This document shows, in pieces, positions 36,443-45,990 of a stretch of DNA of 64,000 bases. Position 1 is the stretch's first letter; the number at the start of each line of letters is the position of its first letter. The DNA is from Hyphomicrobiales bacterium (lineage in GTDB: Bacteria; Pseudomonadota; Alphaproteobacteria; Rhizobiales; Rhizobiaceae). The stretch lies in NCBI GenBank assembly GCA_900474095.1, contig UCOA01000002.1:1-64000 (forward strand), read 5' to 3'. The notes below the pieces were generated by a model. It ran no database searches. It worked only from the letters and a program-made list of their open reading frames with translations, and was not told the origin of the DNA. Made by a program: the position numbers and the translations under genes.

Positions 36443-37237
36443 TCAGGTAAACGCCAGCGCATAGGCGCCGGGCGTGATGCCATAGGCGCGCACGAAGGTT
36501 CGCGTCATATGGCTTTGATCGGCGAACCCGCCAGCAAAAGCGGCATCGGCGAGTGGCGTCCTCTTGGCGATCATCCGGCGAGCGATGCTGATGCGGCGCT
36601 GGACAAGATAAGCATGCGGCGTCATCCCGGTCGCCTGCGTGAAGACGCGCACGACCTGAAAGCGGCTGAGCCCGCTTGCCGCCGCAAGGTCGGCCAAGGT
36701 GACGGCCGCCACCGGGTCTGCATCCATCAAAGCCTTTGCCCGGGCGATCGCCGGCCCGACAGACCGGGACACCGGCCGGCGCTCCATCAACGACGCGATC
36801 AGCTGGAAAAGCGCGCTTTCGCCAGCCAGCGTTTCGTGCATCTCCGTCATCGCCGCATAGACGCGCAAAAACCCTTCGACGGCGCTGCGGTCGCTCATCA
36901 CAAGCCGGGAAAACACGAAATCCTCCGCCCGTCCCTCGGCGATGTCGAGCACGGCACCGGCAATCAGGCCGGGATCCAAATAGAGCATGCGCCAGGACCG
37001 CCCCGCGTCGCCGATCGGATGGCCGTCATGCACTTCGCCGGGATTGACGGTGATCACGTCGCCCGGGCCTGCCTCGACCGGTCCTCGCCCGCTGGCTGAT
37101 TTCTGCGCGCCGCGGATAATGACACCGATTCCGAACTGGTCATGCGTATGCCGGCCAAAGCTGTGCGCCGTGTCGGCCTCGACGGCCTCCACGCCGTCGA
37201 TCGCGCATCGCTTGATCCGGAACTGACCGGTCTTCAT
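36443..37237 (-). CDS. AraC-family transcriptional regulator
   Basis: This 264-residue protein has an N-terminal cupin sensing domain (HDQFGIGVIIRG...) and two helix-turn-helix motifs at the C-terminus (VTLADLAAASGLSRFQVVRVF and ADAAFAGGFADQSHMTRTF). Regulators of this form are often paired with LysE exporters. It follows a GFA-family gene by 15 bases and precedes a LysE gene by 75. Confidence 0.9.
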   Translation of the reverse strand: MKTGQFRIKRCAIDGVEAVEADTAHSFGRHTHDQFGIGVIIRGAQKSASGRGPVEAGPGDVITVNPGEVHDGHPIGDAGRSWRMLYLDPGLIAGAVLDIAEGRAEDFVFSRLVMSDRSAVEGFLRVYAAMTEMHETLAGESALFQLIASLMERRPVSRSVGPAIARAKALMDADPVAAVTLADLAAASGLSRFQVVRVFTQATGMTPHAYLVQRRISIARRMIAKRTPLADAAFAGGFADQSHMTRTFVRAYGITPGAYALAFT

Positions 37238-37252
37238 TGGCTGGAACGCTCC

Positions 37253-37657
37253 TCAATTCCGCTCCCGGCCAGGCAGAGCATCGCGCTCGCCGAACCAGTT
37301 TGCCGCCGAAGAACACCAGATCTGATGCCTGGGCGCAAGTTCGCCGCGCTGGCGGATATTGCCCCAGCGGATGCCGATTTCCTCCGCATCCTTATCCGTT
37401 CCCGTCGTATAGATCGGCGAGCCGCAATTACCGCAGAACATCTGGAAGCGCGTCCGGCCGTTGTCGCCGGTCTTGACGTAGATCTTGGGTTCGCCGGACG
37501 TGATCCGAAAATTCTCTTTCGGCACGGTGACCGTGACGCGATAGACGGAGCCCGTCAGGTGCTGGCAGTCCGTGCAATGGCAGATGCCGACCTCGTCGGG
37601 GTCTATCTTCGCTTCAAATCTGACCGCACCGCAATGGCAATTCCCGTCGATATGCAT
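37253..37657 (-). CDS. GFA-family (CENP-V) zinc-binding protein
   Basis: This 134-residue protein of the glutathione-dependent formaldehyde-activating-like family has zinc ligands in GNCHCGAVRF, CHCTDCQ and FCGNCGSPIY. Most members do not act on formaldehyde; the function of this one is unknown. Its stop lies 15 bases upstream of the AraC gene start. Confidence 0.9.
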   Translation of the reverse strand: MHIDGNCHCGAVRFEAKIDPDEVGICHCTDCQHLTGSVYRVTVTVPKENFRITSGEPKIYVKTGDNGRTRFQMFCGNCGSPIYTTGTDKDAEEIGIRWGNIRQRGELAPRHQIWCSSAANWFGERDALPGRERN

Positions 37658-37790
37658 GTCCGTTCCTCCCTATTGGGGAGGAAGCTAGCGCATCGCCGCT
37701 TCCTCTTCGAGTGACGGAAATGCTCTTTCTCCTTGTTTTATCGCAAATCCGGACGGAAAACCGCTTCGCACTTTTCCTGGATCGGGCGCA

Positions 37791-38591
37791 TCAGACGCCG
37801 GTGAACAGCCATGCATGCTCCTTGGCGTTGTTGAATTTCCAGACGCGCGACGGACCGGCCATGACGTTGAGGTAGTAAAGATCATAACCGTGGATCGCCG
37901 CGACCGGATGATAGCCCTTCGGCACCAGCGTCACGTCGCCATCCTCGACGGCCATCGTCTCGTCCAGCGAGCGGTCGTCCGTATAGACGCGCTGCATGGC
38001 GAAACCCTGAGCCGGATTCAGGCGGTGATAGTAAGTCTCCTCCAGGAAACTTTCGGCCGGCAGGTTGTCCTCGTCATGCTTGTGCGGCGGATAGGACGAG
38101 GTGTGACCGCCGGGCGTGATCACCTCGACAACCAGCAGCGAATGGGCCGAATTGTCGTCCTCCGGCATGATGTTGGTGACGTAACGCGTGTTCGTCGCTT
38201 TGCCGCGCGTCATCTGAGGGTGTGTGCCTGGACGGATCACCTGCGTCTTGTAGCCTTCGCCGCCAGGCGCCGAGCACACCGCCAGATCAAGAGCCGTCGT
38301 CGCCGTCGCCTGCCAGCGGCTGCCCTTCGGTACATAGACCGCATAGGGCTGCCCATCGAACGGCGTCATGCGCTCGCCCAGTTCGCCGAGATCCTCGCCG
38401 TCGACGGATATCCTCGCCTTGCCGGAGACGAGCACGAGGCAGGTTTCCCGGTCAGCACTTTCGCCGGCCACGTTTTCACCAGCCTTCAACCGGTTCAGGC
38501 TGAAACCGACATAGGTCCAGCCGGCCGATTCGGGCGTGATGTCGTGAACGAGGCCCGAGTTGCCTTTGGGTTTGACGAGAAGGTTTGGCAT
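37791..38591 (-). CDS. iolB: 5-deoxy-glucuronate isomerase IolB
   Basis: IolB isomerises 5-deoxy-glucuronate to 2-deoxy-5-keto-gluconate in myo-inositol catabolism. This 266-residue bicupin has the metal-binding SYPPHKHDED segment and ends VWKFNNAKEHAWLFTGV. The start at 38591 (MPNLLVKPKGNSG) matches the family; upstream codons run into repeat DNA. It is the last gene of iolC-D-E-B on the minus strand. Confidence 0.95.
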   Translation of the reverse strand: MPNLLVKPKGNSGLVHDITPESAGWTYVGFSLNRLKAGENVAGESADRETCLVLVSGKARISVDGEDLGELGERMTPFDGQPYAVYVPKGSRWQATATTALDLAVCSAPGGEGYKTQVIRPGTHPQMTRGKATNTRYVTNIMPEDDNSAHSLLVVEVITPGGHTSSYPPHKHDEDNLPAESFLEETYYHRLNPAQGFAMQRVYTDDRSLDETMAVEDGDVTLVPKGYHPVAAIHGYDLYYLNVMAGPSRVWKFNNAKEHAWLFTGV

Positions 38592-38633
38592 GGTGTGGCT
38601 CCTATCTTTCTGAGCGCTAAGGCTCATTTCTGC

Positions 38634-38748
38634 CACTTCTCCCCAGCGGGGGAAGTGACGTTTGCGAGGCAATGAGGGGTCTTGCCGCGCATGCCGCCCC
38701 TCATCCGGCGCTTCGCGCCACCTTCTCCCCGGATGGGAGGAGAGAGGA
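38634..38748. repeat. Composite palindromic repeat between iolE and iolB
   Basis: The segment is a chain of short inverted repeats: CTTCTCCCC with GGGGGAAG, GAGGGG with CCCCTC, GGCGCTTCGCGCC, and a CTTCTCCCC/GGAGGAG pair. This pattern is that of the extragenic palindromic repeats of Rhizobiaceae. It ends just before the iolE stop and lies inside the iol operon. Confidence 0.7.
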
Positions 38749-38750
38749 AG

Positions 38751-39653
38751 TCAGCCCTTATCGAGTCCAGCCTCCTTCGCATACGCCTTCAGCGACTTCA
38801 GTCCCAGCGACTGATATTCCAGCGGGTTGCGCACGGCTGAATCCTGCTCCGCCTCGATCACCAGCCAGCCATCATAGCCATGCTCTGCGGCAACCTTCAG
38901 CACCGGAACGAAATCGACGCCACCTTCGCTGTCGCCCGGAACGGTAAAGACGCCGCGTCGCACGCCTTCGAGGAAGGACAGGCTTTCCCGCTCCACTTGC
39001 TTGCGGATTTCCGTCCGCACGTTCTTCGCATGGATATGGCGGACGCGGTGCATATATTTCTTAGCCACCTCGACCGGATCGGAACCGCCGAACCAGGCAT
39101 GGCCGGTGTCGAGCAGCAGCTTGGTCGCCGGGCCGGTGTTCTGCATCAGAAGATCTATTTCTTCGCCGGTCTGGACGATGGTGCCCATGTGATGATGATA
39201 GACGAGATCGATACCCTGATCGGCGCAATATTGCGCGATCGCCTCGATATCGGCGCCAAATTTCTTCCACCCACCGGCCGGCAGGACCGGCTTATCGTTG
39301 ACGACCGACTTCGTGTCGTCGCCATGGATGGCATTGGAGGTTTCGCAGACGATGCAGACCTTGCAGCCATTGTATTTCAAGAGGTCGAGGTGCGGCTGGA
39401 TCGCCTGCTTTTCGGCCTCGACATCATGCGTCAAGAGGTTGGTCGAATGCCAGCCGGAGACGAAGACGAGATCGTAGGAGGCGAGCTTCGCCTTCAGTTC
39501 GGCGGGATCGGTCGGCATCTTGTGGCCCTTCTCGATGCCGTCGAAGCCGATTGTCTGGCAATCGGAGAGGCAGTCTTCGAGGCTCAAGTGGGCGCCGAGC
39601 GTCTGGTCGTCGTCGTTGCTCCAGGCGATGGGATTTGTTCCGTAGCGGATCAT
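38751..39653 (-). CDS. iolE: Myo-inosose-2 dehydratase IolE
   Basis: IolE dehydrates 2-keto-myo-inositol to the diketone that IolD hydrolyses. This 300-residue TIM-barrel of the AP-endonuclease-2/xylose-isomerase-like family has [10 protein letters not shown] at the N-terminus, YHHHMGT and [10 protein letters not shown] with metal ligands and WLVIEAEQD near the end. It lies 72 bases after iolD. Confidence 0.95.
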   Translation of the reverse strand: MIRYGTNPIAWSNDDDQTLGAHLSLEDCLSDCQTIGFDGIEKGHKMPTDPAELKAKLASYDLVFVSGWHSTNLLTHDVEAEKQAIQPHLDLLKYNGCKVCIVCETSNAIHGDDTKSVVNDKPVLPAGGWKKFGADIEAIAQYCADQGIDLVYHHHMGTIVQTGEEIDLLMQNTGPATKLLLDTGHAWFGGSDPVEVAKKYMHRVRHIHAKNVRTEIRKQVERESLSFLEGVRRGVFTVPGDSEGGVDFVPVLKVAAEHGYDGWLVIEAEQDSAVRNPLEYQSLGLKSLKAYAKEAGLDKG

Positions 39654-39725
39654 GATGTTCTTCTCTGATCAAGTGTTTTCAAGTCGTGCGAAAGCCCGCG
39701 ACTAGCGCGGGCTCCGTGTCATTTT

Positions 39726-41576
39726 TTAACCGAAACGCTGGGCCGAAAGCGCTTTCTCGTAACCCTTGCGAGCCTCGTTGACCTTGGAGCGTTCGGAGAC
39801 TTCCGGCACCGCCACATCCCACCAATGACCGCCCTCGTCCGTTGTGATCAGCGGATCCGTATCGATGACGATGACGGTCGTGCGGTCGTCGCCGGCGGTT
39901 TCCCTTAGCGCGATTTCCAGTTCCGCGATCGAGGAAACCTTTCGGGTCACGGCGCCCATGGCAGCCGCGTGGCCGGCAAAATCGATGGCTGGCAGCGTGA
40001 CGTGATGCGTGTCCCTCAACAGGTTGTTGAAATTGGCACCGCCGGTCGCCATCTGCAGCCGGTTGATGCAGCCATAACCGGCATTGTCGAGCAGCACGAT
40101 GGTGATCTTGGCGCCAAGCATGATCGAGGAGGCGATCTCGGAATTCAGCATCATGTAACTGCCGTCGCCGACCATGACGATGACGTCGCTATTTGGTTTG
40201 GCCAGTTTGACGCCGAGACCGCCGGCGACTTCATAACCCATGGTCGAGAAACCGTATTCCATGTGATAGCTGCCGGGAGAACCCGCCTGCCAGAGCTTGT
40301 GCAACTCGCCCGGCAGACCGCCGGCGGCGCAAACGAGCGTCGTATTCTCCGTGCGGGTGCGCTGAACGGCACCGATCACCTGGGCATCGGACGGCAGCGC
40401 AGCGTTGGTGGCCTCCATTGCCCTGTCGGCTGCTTTCAGCCACTCGACTTTGCCGGCCGCCGACTTCTTCGTCCAGGCCTCGTCGGCCCTGTGCGACCCG
40501 AGCCCGGCGCTTAACGCCTCCAGCCCGACGCGGGCGTCGGAGACCAGCGGCAGGCCTTCATGCTTGGCGGCGTCGAATGCCTGAACGTTAAGGCCGATGA
40601 TCTTCAGGTCGTCATTTTTGAAAAGAGCCCAGGACCCGGTGGTGAAATCCTGGAGGCGCGAACCGACTGCGAGAACGACATCGGCCTCTTCGGCAAGCTG
40701 GTTTGAGGCCGAGGTGCCCGTTACGCCGACCGAGCCCATGTTGAGCGGATGGTTGTGTGGCAACGAGGACTTGCCAGACTGGGTTTCGACGACAGGAATA
40801 CCGTGCGTCTCGGCGAACGTTGCGAGCGCGATGGCAGCTTCCGAATAGAGCACGCCGCCACCGGCGATGATCACCGGCTTTTTGGCAGCTTTCAGCGCCG
40901 TGATCGCATGGGCGAGTTCATCGGCATCGGGGTGCAGGCGGCGGGTCGTCCAGACCTTCTCGTCGAAGAAATTCTCCGGATAATCATAGGCTTCCGCCTG
41001 CACATCCTGGCAGAGCGCCAGCGTCACGGGACCGCAATCGGCGGGATCGGTCAACACTTGCATGGCGCGGCGCAGCGCCGGGATGATCTGTTCCGGGCGG
41101 GTGATGCGATCGAAATAGCGCGAGACCGGACGGAAGCAGTCGTTCACAGTCATGGCGCCGTCACCGAAATCCTCGATCTGCTGCAGCACCGGATCCGGGC
41201 GGCGATTGGCGAAGACGTCGCCGGGAAGGAAGAGAACGGGCAACCGGTTCACGTGAGCAAGTGCTGCCGATGTGATCATGTTCAGAGCGCCGGGGCCGAT
41301 CGACGTCGTGCAGGCCATGAAACGGCGGCGGAAGCTCGCCTTTGCAAAGGCGATCGCGGCATTCGCCATGCCCTGCTCGTTCTGGGCGCGATAGGTCGGC
41401 AGCATGTCCTTGATGCCGTATAGCGCCTCGCCGACGCCCGCGACGTTACCGTGGCCGAAAATGGCAAAGACACCACCGAAGATCGGCAGTTTCTCGCCAT
41501 CGATCACCGTCATCTGCCGCGTCAGGAACCGCGCCACGGCTTGCGCCATGGTCAGGCGGACTGTTTTCTGGCTCAT
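39726..41576 (-). CDS. iolD: THcHDO hydrolase IolD
   Basis: IolD is the ThDP-dependent 3D-(3,5/4)-trihydroxycyclohexane-1,2-dione hydrolase that opens the inositol ring. This 616-residue acetolactate-synthase-like protein has GHGNVAGVGEAL near residue 40 and the ThDP motif GDGSYMMLNSEI. GGAGG lies before the ATG at 41576, so the longer upstream frame is rejected. It lies 171 bases after iolC. Confidence 0.95.
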   Translation of the reverse strand: MSQKTVRLTMAQAVARFLTRQMTVIDGEKLPIFGGVFAIFGHGNVAGVGEALYGIKDMLPTYRAQNEQGMANAAIAFAKASFRRRFMACTTSIGPGALNMITSAALAHVNRLPVLFLPGDVFANRRPDPVLQQIEDFGDGAMTVNDCFRPVSRYFDRITRPEQIIPALRRAMQVLTDPADCGPVTLALCQDVQAEAYDYPENFFDEKVWTTRRLHPDADELAHAITALKAAKKPVIIAGGGVLYSEAAIALATFAETHGIPVVETQSGKSSLPHNHPLNMGSVGVTGTSASNQLAEEADVVLAVGSRLQDFTTGSWALFKNDDLKIIGLNVQAFDAAKHEGLPLVSDARVGLEALSAGLGSHRADEAWTKKSAAGKVEWLKAADRAMEATNAALPSDAQVIGAVQRTRTENTTLVCAAGGLPGELHKLWQAGSPGSYHMEYGFSTMGYEVAGGLGVKLAKPNSDVIVMVGDGSYMMLNSEIASSIMLGAKITIVLLDNAGYGCINRLQMATGGANFNNLLRDTHHVTLPAIDFAGHAAAMGAVTRKVSSIAELEIALRETAGDDRTTVIVIDTDPLITTDEGGHWWDVAVPEVSERSKVNEARKGYEKALSAQRFG

Positions 41577-41747
41577 TGCTTCCTCCTCCAACGAGGACAT
41601 TGCCTCGCAATAACTCCGCATAAGAGAAGGTTCTACCCTCCTCCGTCCCTTCGGGACATCTCCGCCGCGATGGCGCAGATCATTGTTTTCTCTTTGTCGG
41701 CAGGGGGCAGAGGAGTGAGGCCGCATAGTCGGCACTCACCGGATGTT

Positions 41748-43685
41748 TCAAGCCGCCTTCGTCTCCGCCAAGCCGAGCCACAGATTGACCAGAGCCTCGA
41801 ACTTGCCGGCCATGTCGGCGATCGCCTGCTCGTCGTTCATCTCGCCCGCGAGCCACGCTTTGCTGGCGTCGGCGAAGATCGTGCGGCCAACAGCAAACCC
41901 CTTGACCGTCTTTGAGGTACGCGCCGCCGCAAAGCCTTCCTTGAGCACGTCATACGGCGCCTCCAGTCCGAGCAGAACGACGCCGCGGCAGAACGGATCG
42001 CGCTTTTCGATGACAGCATCGATCGCGGCCCAGGCGTTGCGGCTTGCCTGCGGCTCAAGCTTCCACCAGTCAGGCTTGAGCCCGGCATCGTAAAGCTCAG
42101 TGAGCGCGCGGGGAATGGTCCGATCGTCGAGTTTGCCGTGTTTGCTGGCAATGATCTCGATCAGGATTTCACGGCCGACCTTGCGCGCGGCCTCGAAGGC
42201 CGAACGCAGCTTGGCGATCTGGGTGGCCTTCAATTCTGCCGGATCGTCCGGATGGTAGAAACTCAAGACCTTGATACAGTGATCCACCGGCCAATCGATG
42301 AGCCGGCTACCGAGATCCTGGCTGAACTCGAATTGCAGCGGCCGCGAACCCGGAAGCTCAATCGGTTTGCCGATCCAGAAATCCTTGTTCCTGGCGGCGG
42401 CGAACAGAGCCTCGCGGCCGTACTTGTCGTCGATCAGCATGCCGAAGCCTGGGCGGCCATTGGCGATGCGTTCGGCAGCCTTGACGGCCAGCACCTTGAA
42501 GGCCGGGATGCGCGCCAAGAGTTCCGGATTGCCACCGGCCAGATCTTCCAGCTGACTGCGGTGATCAATGGCGAGCGCCATCAGCTGCGGGATGTCGCGG
42601 CGGCGCGTCGTCGCCCAATGGACGTGGTTGATCGCCTCGTCCTTGCGCAGCGCCTTTTCCTTGCTGCCGTTTTCGAGGAAGAACTGCAGCTCGGTCCAGG
42701 TTGGGATTTCCGGGGCGCAAAGCAGACGTGAGACGGCAAAGGCGCCACAGGCATTGGCCCAGGTGGCGGAGGTAGCATGCGGTTCGCCTTTCAGCCAGCC
42801 GCGCAGGAAGCCGGACATGAAGGCGTCGCCGGCGCCGAGAACGTTGTAGACCTCGATCGGGAAGCCCTTGCCGACGATACCGTCTTCGAGATTATCCGAA
42901 ATCGGACCATCATAGACGATGCAGCCCATCGGCCCGCGCTTCAGCACGATCGTCGCCTTGGAATTGGCGCGGATGGTCTTCAGAGCAGCAAGCAGGTCGC
43001 TGTCCCCCGATGCGATCAGCACCTCCTCCTCGGTCCCGACGATCAGGTCGCAATCGGCCAACACGGTCTTCAGATGCGCAGAGACTTCTTCCGAGGCGAT
43101 ATAGCGGTTGTCGCCCGCGTCGTGGCCGGCAAGACCCCAGAGATTCGGCCGGTAGTCGATATCGAAGACAACCCTGGCGCCGCTCTCCTTGGCGATACGG
43201 ATCGCCTTGCGCTGCGCCGCATCAGTGTGCGGCTTGGAGAAATGCGTGCCGGTGACCAGGATGGCACGGGCGGAGCGGATGAAGTCTTCGGCGACATCGT
43301 CTTCGCACAGCGCATTGTCGGCGCAATTGTCACGGTAGAACAGCAGCGGGAAGGAATGATCGCTTTCAACCGAGAGAATGGCGAGCGCGGTCAGCCGTTC
43401 GGGATCGGTCACAATGCCCTTGGTTTCCACGCCTTCGCGCTCGAGCTGCTCGCGGATGAAGCGACCCATCTGCTCCTTGCCGACACGGGTCAGGAGCGCT
43501 GATTTCAGGCCCAGGCGCGCCGTGCCGACGGAAATATTGGTGGGGCAGCCACCGACGGACTTGGCGAAGCTGGCAACGTCCTCCAGCCGTGTTCCGATCT
43601 GCTGGCCGTAAAGATCGACCGAGGCCCGGCCGATGGTGATGAGGTCAAGCGGCTTGTCTGCCTGCATCCTGTTGGTCTGGCTCAC
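41748..43685 (-). CDS. iolC: 5-dehydro-2-deoxygluconokinase fused to DUF2090 aldolase-like domain
   Basis: IolC phosphorylates 2-deoxy-5-keto-gluconate. The 645-residue protein has a PfkB kinase in the first ~335 residues (GRASVDLYGQQIG; GAGDAFMSGFL with the catalytic Asp) and a DUF2090 domain in the remainder (LMALAIDHRSQLED onwards). DUF2090 resembles class I/II aldolases and is thought to cleave the phosphorylated product, the job of IolJ. No separate iolJ is in the window. First gene of the iolC-D-E-B run. Confidence 0.95.
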   Translation of the reverse strand: MSQTNRMQADKPLDLITIGRASVDLYGQQIGTRLEDVASFAKSVGGCPTNISVGTARLGLKSALLTRVGKEQMGRFIREQLEREGVETKGIVTDPERLTALAILSVESDHSFPLLFYRDNCADNALCEDDVAEDFIRSARAILVTGTHFSKPHTDAAQRKAIRIAKESGARVVFDIDYRPNLWGLAGHDAGDNRYIASEEVSAHLKTVLADCDLIVGTEEEVLIASGDSDLLAALKTIRANSKATIVLKRGPMGCIVYDGPISDNLEDGIVGKGFPIEVYNVLGAGDAFMSGFLRGWLKGEPHATSATWANACGAFAVSRLLCAPEIPTWTELQFFLENGSKEKALRKDEAINHVHWATTRRRDIPQLMALAIDHRSQLEDLAGGNPELLARIPAFKVLAVKAAERIANGRPGFGMLIDDKYGREALFAAARNKDFWIGKPIELPGSRPLQFEFSQDLGSRLIDWPVDHCIKVLSFYHPDDPAELKATQIAKLRSAFEAARKVGREILIEIIASKHGKLDDRTIPRALTELYDAGLKPDWWKLEPQASRNAWAAIDAVIEKRDPFCRGVVLLGLEAPYDVLKEGFAAARTSKTVKGFAVGRTIFADASKAWLAGEMNDEQAIADMAGKFEALVNLWLGLAETKAA

Positions 43686-43772
43686 TGCTTCCTCCCGGCG
43701 GGCGCTTGCGTTGCGCCGATATTCTTATGTCCATTGGGTGATGGCTTCATGAAACATAAATTCCGACTGTTA

Positions 43773-43794
43773 GTCAATATAGAATTTTCATTCT
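43773..43794 (-). promoter_or_regulatory. Probable IolR operator upstream of iolC
   Basis: On the minus strand this segment holds AGAATGAAAATTCTAT followed by ATTGAC, and lies 88-109 bases before iolC, right after the iolR stop. It matches blocks upstream of iolR and the dehydrogenase gene (core GAAyrAAwATTCyAT). AGAA-N6-TTCT is close to the GGAA-N6-TTCC IolR motif I remember for alphaproteobacteria. Confidence 0.6.
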
Positions 43795-43795
43795 A

Positions 43796-44647
43796 TTAGT
43801 GTTCCTGAGCACTCCGCCGCCGCTTTTCTGCGACGGCAACGGTCAGCGCCATGGCAAAGGCCATGCTGGCCGAAAGGGAGCGGAATCCGGCATGATCGGC
43901 CTCGACCAGTTCGAACCAGACCGTGGACGATTCCGCCAGCGGCGAGAAGGCCGAGTCCGTCAGCGATACGACCGGCACCTTGCGGCTAGCAAGGAATTTT
44001 GCCTGGTTGATACTCTCTGACGCGTAAGGGGAGAAGCTGACTGCAAAGGCGGCGTCTTTCGGGCCAACCATCGCCAGAATATCATCATCGATGCCGGCCG
44101 CCGTGCCAACCATCTGGTATTTCACCTTCAGCTTGCCGAAGGCATAGGCCATGTAGCCGGAGATCGGATAGGAGCGGCGCTTGGCGACAAGGTAGATCGT
44201 CTCGGCTCCGGCGAGGATATTGACGGCGCGCTCGAAGGCTTCGGGCTCGACGGAGGTGGCGATATTGTCGAGCGATCGGTGCGCCGCGGCGACGAAGCCG
44301 TTGAAGATCGATCCGCTTTCGAGCTTGCTATGGTCGTTGGCGCTCAGGGCCTTGAGACGCTCGTCATAACCCGGTGTCCGTTCGCGCAGGCGCGCCCGGA
44401 AAATCTGTTGCAGGCTGGAGAAACCCTCGAAACCGAAATGCTGGGCGAAACGGACCAGCGTCGAGGGCTGAACATCGGCCGACGTGGCGATACTCGCCGC
44501 GGTGCCGAAGGCGATCTCGTCCGGATGGTCCAGCGCATAAGCCGCGACCTGACGGAGACGCTTCGGCAATTGCGCCTTCCGCTCTAGGATCGTCGCCTTC
44601 AGGCCGTCGAAGTCCTGCGGAATATCGATGCTGTCCGTTTCGGCCAT
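43796..44647 (-). CDS. iolR: RpiR-family repressor of inositol genes IolR
   Basis: This 283-residue RpiR/MurR-type regulator has an N-terminal helix-turn-helix (TAASIATSADVQPSTLVRFAQHFGF, residues about 50-74) and a C-terminal SIS sugar-phosphate-binding domain (ETIYLVAKRRSYPISGYM). Rhizobial IolR represses inositol genes until an inositol intermediate binds. Its location between the dehydrogenase gene and iolC and the shared operator-like sites support the assignment. Confidence 0.92.
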   Translation of the reverse strand: MAETDSIDIPQDFDGLKATILERKAQLPKRLRQVAAYALDHPDEIAFGTAASIATSADVQPSTLVRFAQHFGFEGFSSLQQIFRARLRERTPGYDERLKALSANDHSKLESGSIFNGFVAAAHRSLDNIATSVEPEAFERAVNILAGAETIYLVAKRRSYPISGYMAYAFGKLKVKYQMVGTAAGIDDDILAMVGPKDAAFAVSFSPYASESINQAKFLASRKVPVVSLTDSAFSPLAESSTVWFELVEADHAGFRSLSASMAFAMALTVAVAEKRRRSAQEH

Positions 44648-44710
44648 TGGCTGCGGTCTCTTCCTGCGTCTGCGCTGTTTTCAAGACCTTACGCAAAGAA
44701 TGGAGTGGCG

Positions 44711-44727
44711 AATAGAATATTCATTCC
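44711..44727 (-). promoter_or_regulatory. Probable IolR operator upstream of iolR
   Basis: GGAATGAATATTCTATT on the minus strand, 64-80 bases before the iolR start. GGAA-N6-TTCT is one base off a GGAA-N6-TTCC palindrome and shares the core of the iolC and dehydrogenase sites, pointing to autoregulation. Confidence 0.55.
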
Positions 44728-44752
44728 ACCGTTCCAATTTTTTTCGCTCTCG

Positions 44753-45889
44753 TCAACTGGTTCCGATGTGCACCCACTCATTGGTTTTCGCCGATTGGTA
44801 GGTGGCCGAAACGATCCTCTGGACCTCGTAGCCTTCACGGAAATCGGTACCGGGTCTGCCACCCGTCGCAATCGCCTGCAGGAATTCATTCGCCTCGATG
44901 GCTTTCAGGTCGTTGAAACCGATCTGGTGGCCGGGCGCGACGCAGAAAGCGCCGTAGGGGGGATGCTCGGGGCCGGCCCAGATGGTGCGGTAGCCGCGGC
45001 TGCGGATGTCATCGCCGGCGAACCAGACCTTCAGTTCATTCATCCGCTCCTGCGTGAAGACGATGCTGCCCTTCGATCCGTAGATTTCGAAATCATGCTG
45101 CATCTTGCGGCCGGTGGCGCTCCAATTGGCCTCGAAACTGCCGGTTGCGCCGCCTTCGAACCGCACGAAGGCGCGGGTGATGTCGTCTACCTCGACGGCG
45201 CGCATCTCGCTCGAGCCGCGCGCGATGGGACGTTCGGGCACCTGAATGATCGTCTCAGCCAATACCGAGGAGATGGGACCGACGAGATGGCGCAGGGACG
45301 CAATGATGTGGCTGCCAATATCCGCAAGCGCGCCACCGCCGCTCTTCGGGTCAAGCCGCCAGCTCCAGGGTGCCGATGCGTCCATCATGAAATCTTCGGC
45401 ATGGATGCCGCGTACCGAGCGGATTTCGCCGATCTCGCCGCTTTCGATCAGGTCCTTGGCGAGGAAGATCATCGGGTTCTTCAGGTAGTTGAACCCAACC
45501 TGTGTGATAACGCCGGCCTTTTCCGCTGCAGCAACCAGTTCGGCGCATTCGGCAACGGTCGGCGCCAGCGGCTTTTCGCAGTAGACATGTTTTCCATGGG
45601 CGATAGCGGCCAGCGCCATCTCCTTGTGCAGCAGGTTTGGCGTGGTGATGTCGATGATGTCGATATCCGGGTCGGTCAGCAGTTCCCGCCAATCGGAGGT
45701 TGCCTTGCGAAAACCAAGATTGCGGCGGGCCTTTTCCGCGCCATCGAGCGAGACGTCGGCAACCGAAACCAGATCCAGTTCAAACGGGAGATCGAACACC
45801 CTAGCGGCGATCGTGAAGCCCAGCGCATGCGCCTTGCCCATGAAACCAGTGCCGATCAAGCCGACGCCTATCCTGCGTTTGCCGCTCAT
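44753..45889 (-). CDS. Gfo/Idh/MocA-family (inositol-type) dehydrogenase
   Basis: This 378-residue NAD(P)-dependent dehydrogenase has the Rossmann motif IGTGFMGKAHALGF (residues about 12-25) and the EKPLAPTVAEC motif with the catalytic Lys, then GGGALADIGSH. It lies upstream of iolR and probably supplies inosose from myo- or another inositol isomer. At 378 residues it is longer than the ~330-residue IdhA of S. meliloti, where a related gene sits beside iolR and idhA is elsewhere. I therefore do not call it idhA. Confidence 0.88.
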   Translation of the reverse strand: MSGKRRIGVGLIGTGFMGKAHALGFTIAARVFDLPFELDLVSVADVSLDGAEKARRNLGFRKATSDWRELLTDPDIDIIDITTPNLLHKEMALAAIAHGKHVYCEKPLAPTVAECAELVAAAEKAGVITQVGFNYLKNPMIFLAKDLIESGEIGEIRSVRGIHAEDFMMDASAPWSWRLDPKSGGGALADIGSHIIASLRHLVGPISSVLAETIIQVPERPIARGSSEMRAVEVDDITRAFVRFEGGATGSFEANWSATGRKMQHDFEIYGSKGSIVFTQERMNELKVWFAGDDIRSRGYRTIWAGPEHPPYGAFCVAPGHQIGFNDLKAIEANEFLQAIATGGRPGTDFREGYEVQRIVSATYQSAKTNEWVHIGTS

Positions 45890-45953
45890 AAGTCAATTCC
45901 TCCCATACCGCATCCCGGTTCCGGCGCCAGATGAAATGACTTTTACATTCCAT

Positions 45954-45990
45954 GTCAATATGGAATTTTTGTTCGAATATTGGAAAACCG
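45954..45990 (-). promoter_or_regulatory. IolR operator cluster upstream of the dehydrogenase gene
   Basis: On the minus strand GAACAAAAATTCCAT-ATTGAC (45975-45954) matches the iolC site. Next to it TTGGAA and TTCCAA flank AACCG (45980-45996 area), and ATTCCAT/ATGGAAT flank six bases (45948-45967). Several palindromes of GGAA/TTCC half sites thus overlap, 65-105 bases before the start codon. Confidence 0.55.

Noticed and set aside
35759-37099. 446-codon plus-strand frame
   Set aside because: It lies opposite the LysE and AraC genes, whose domains are clear; a mirror frame due to high-GC codon usage.
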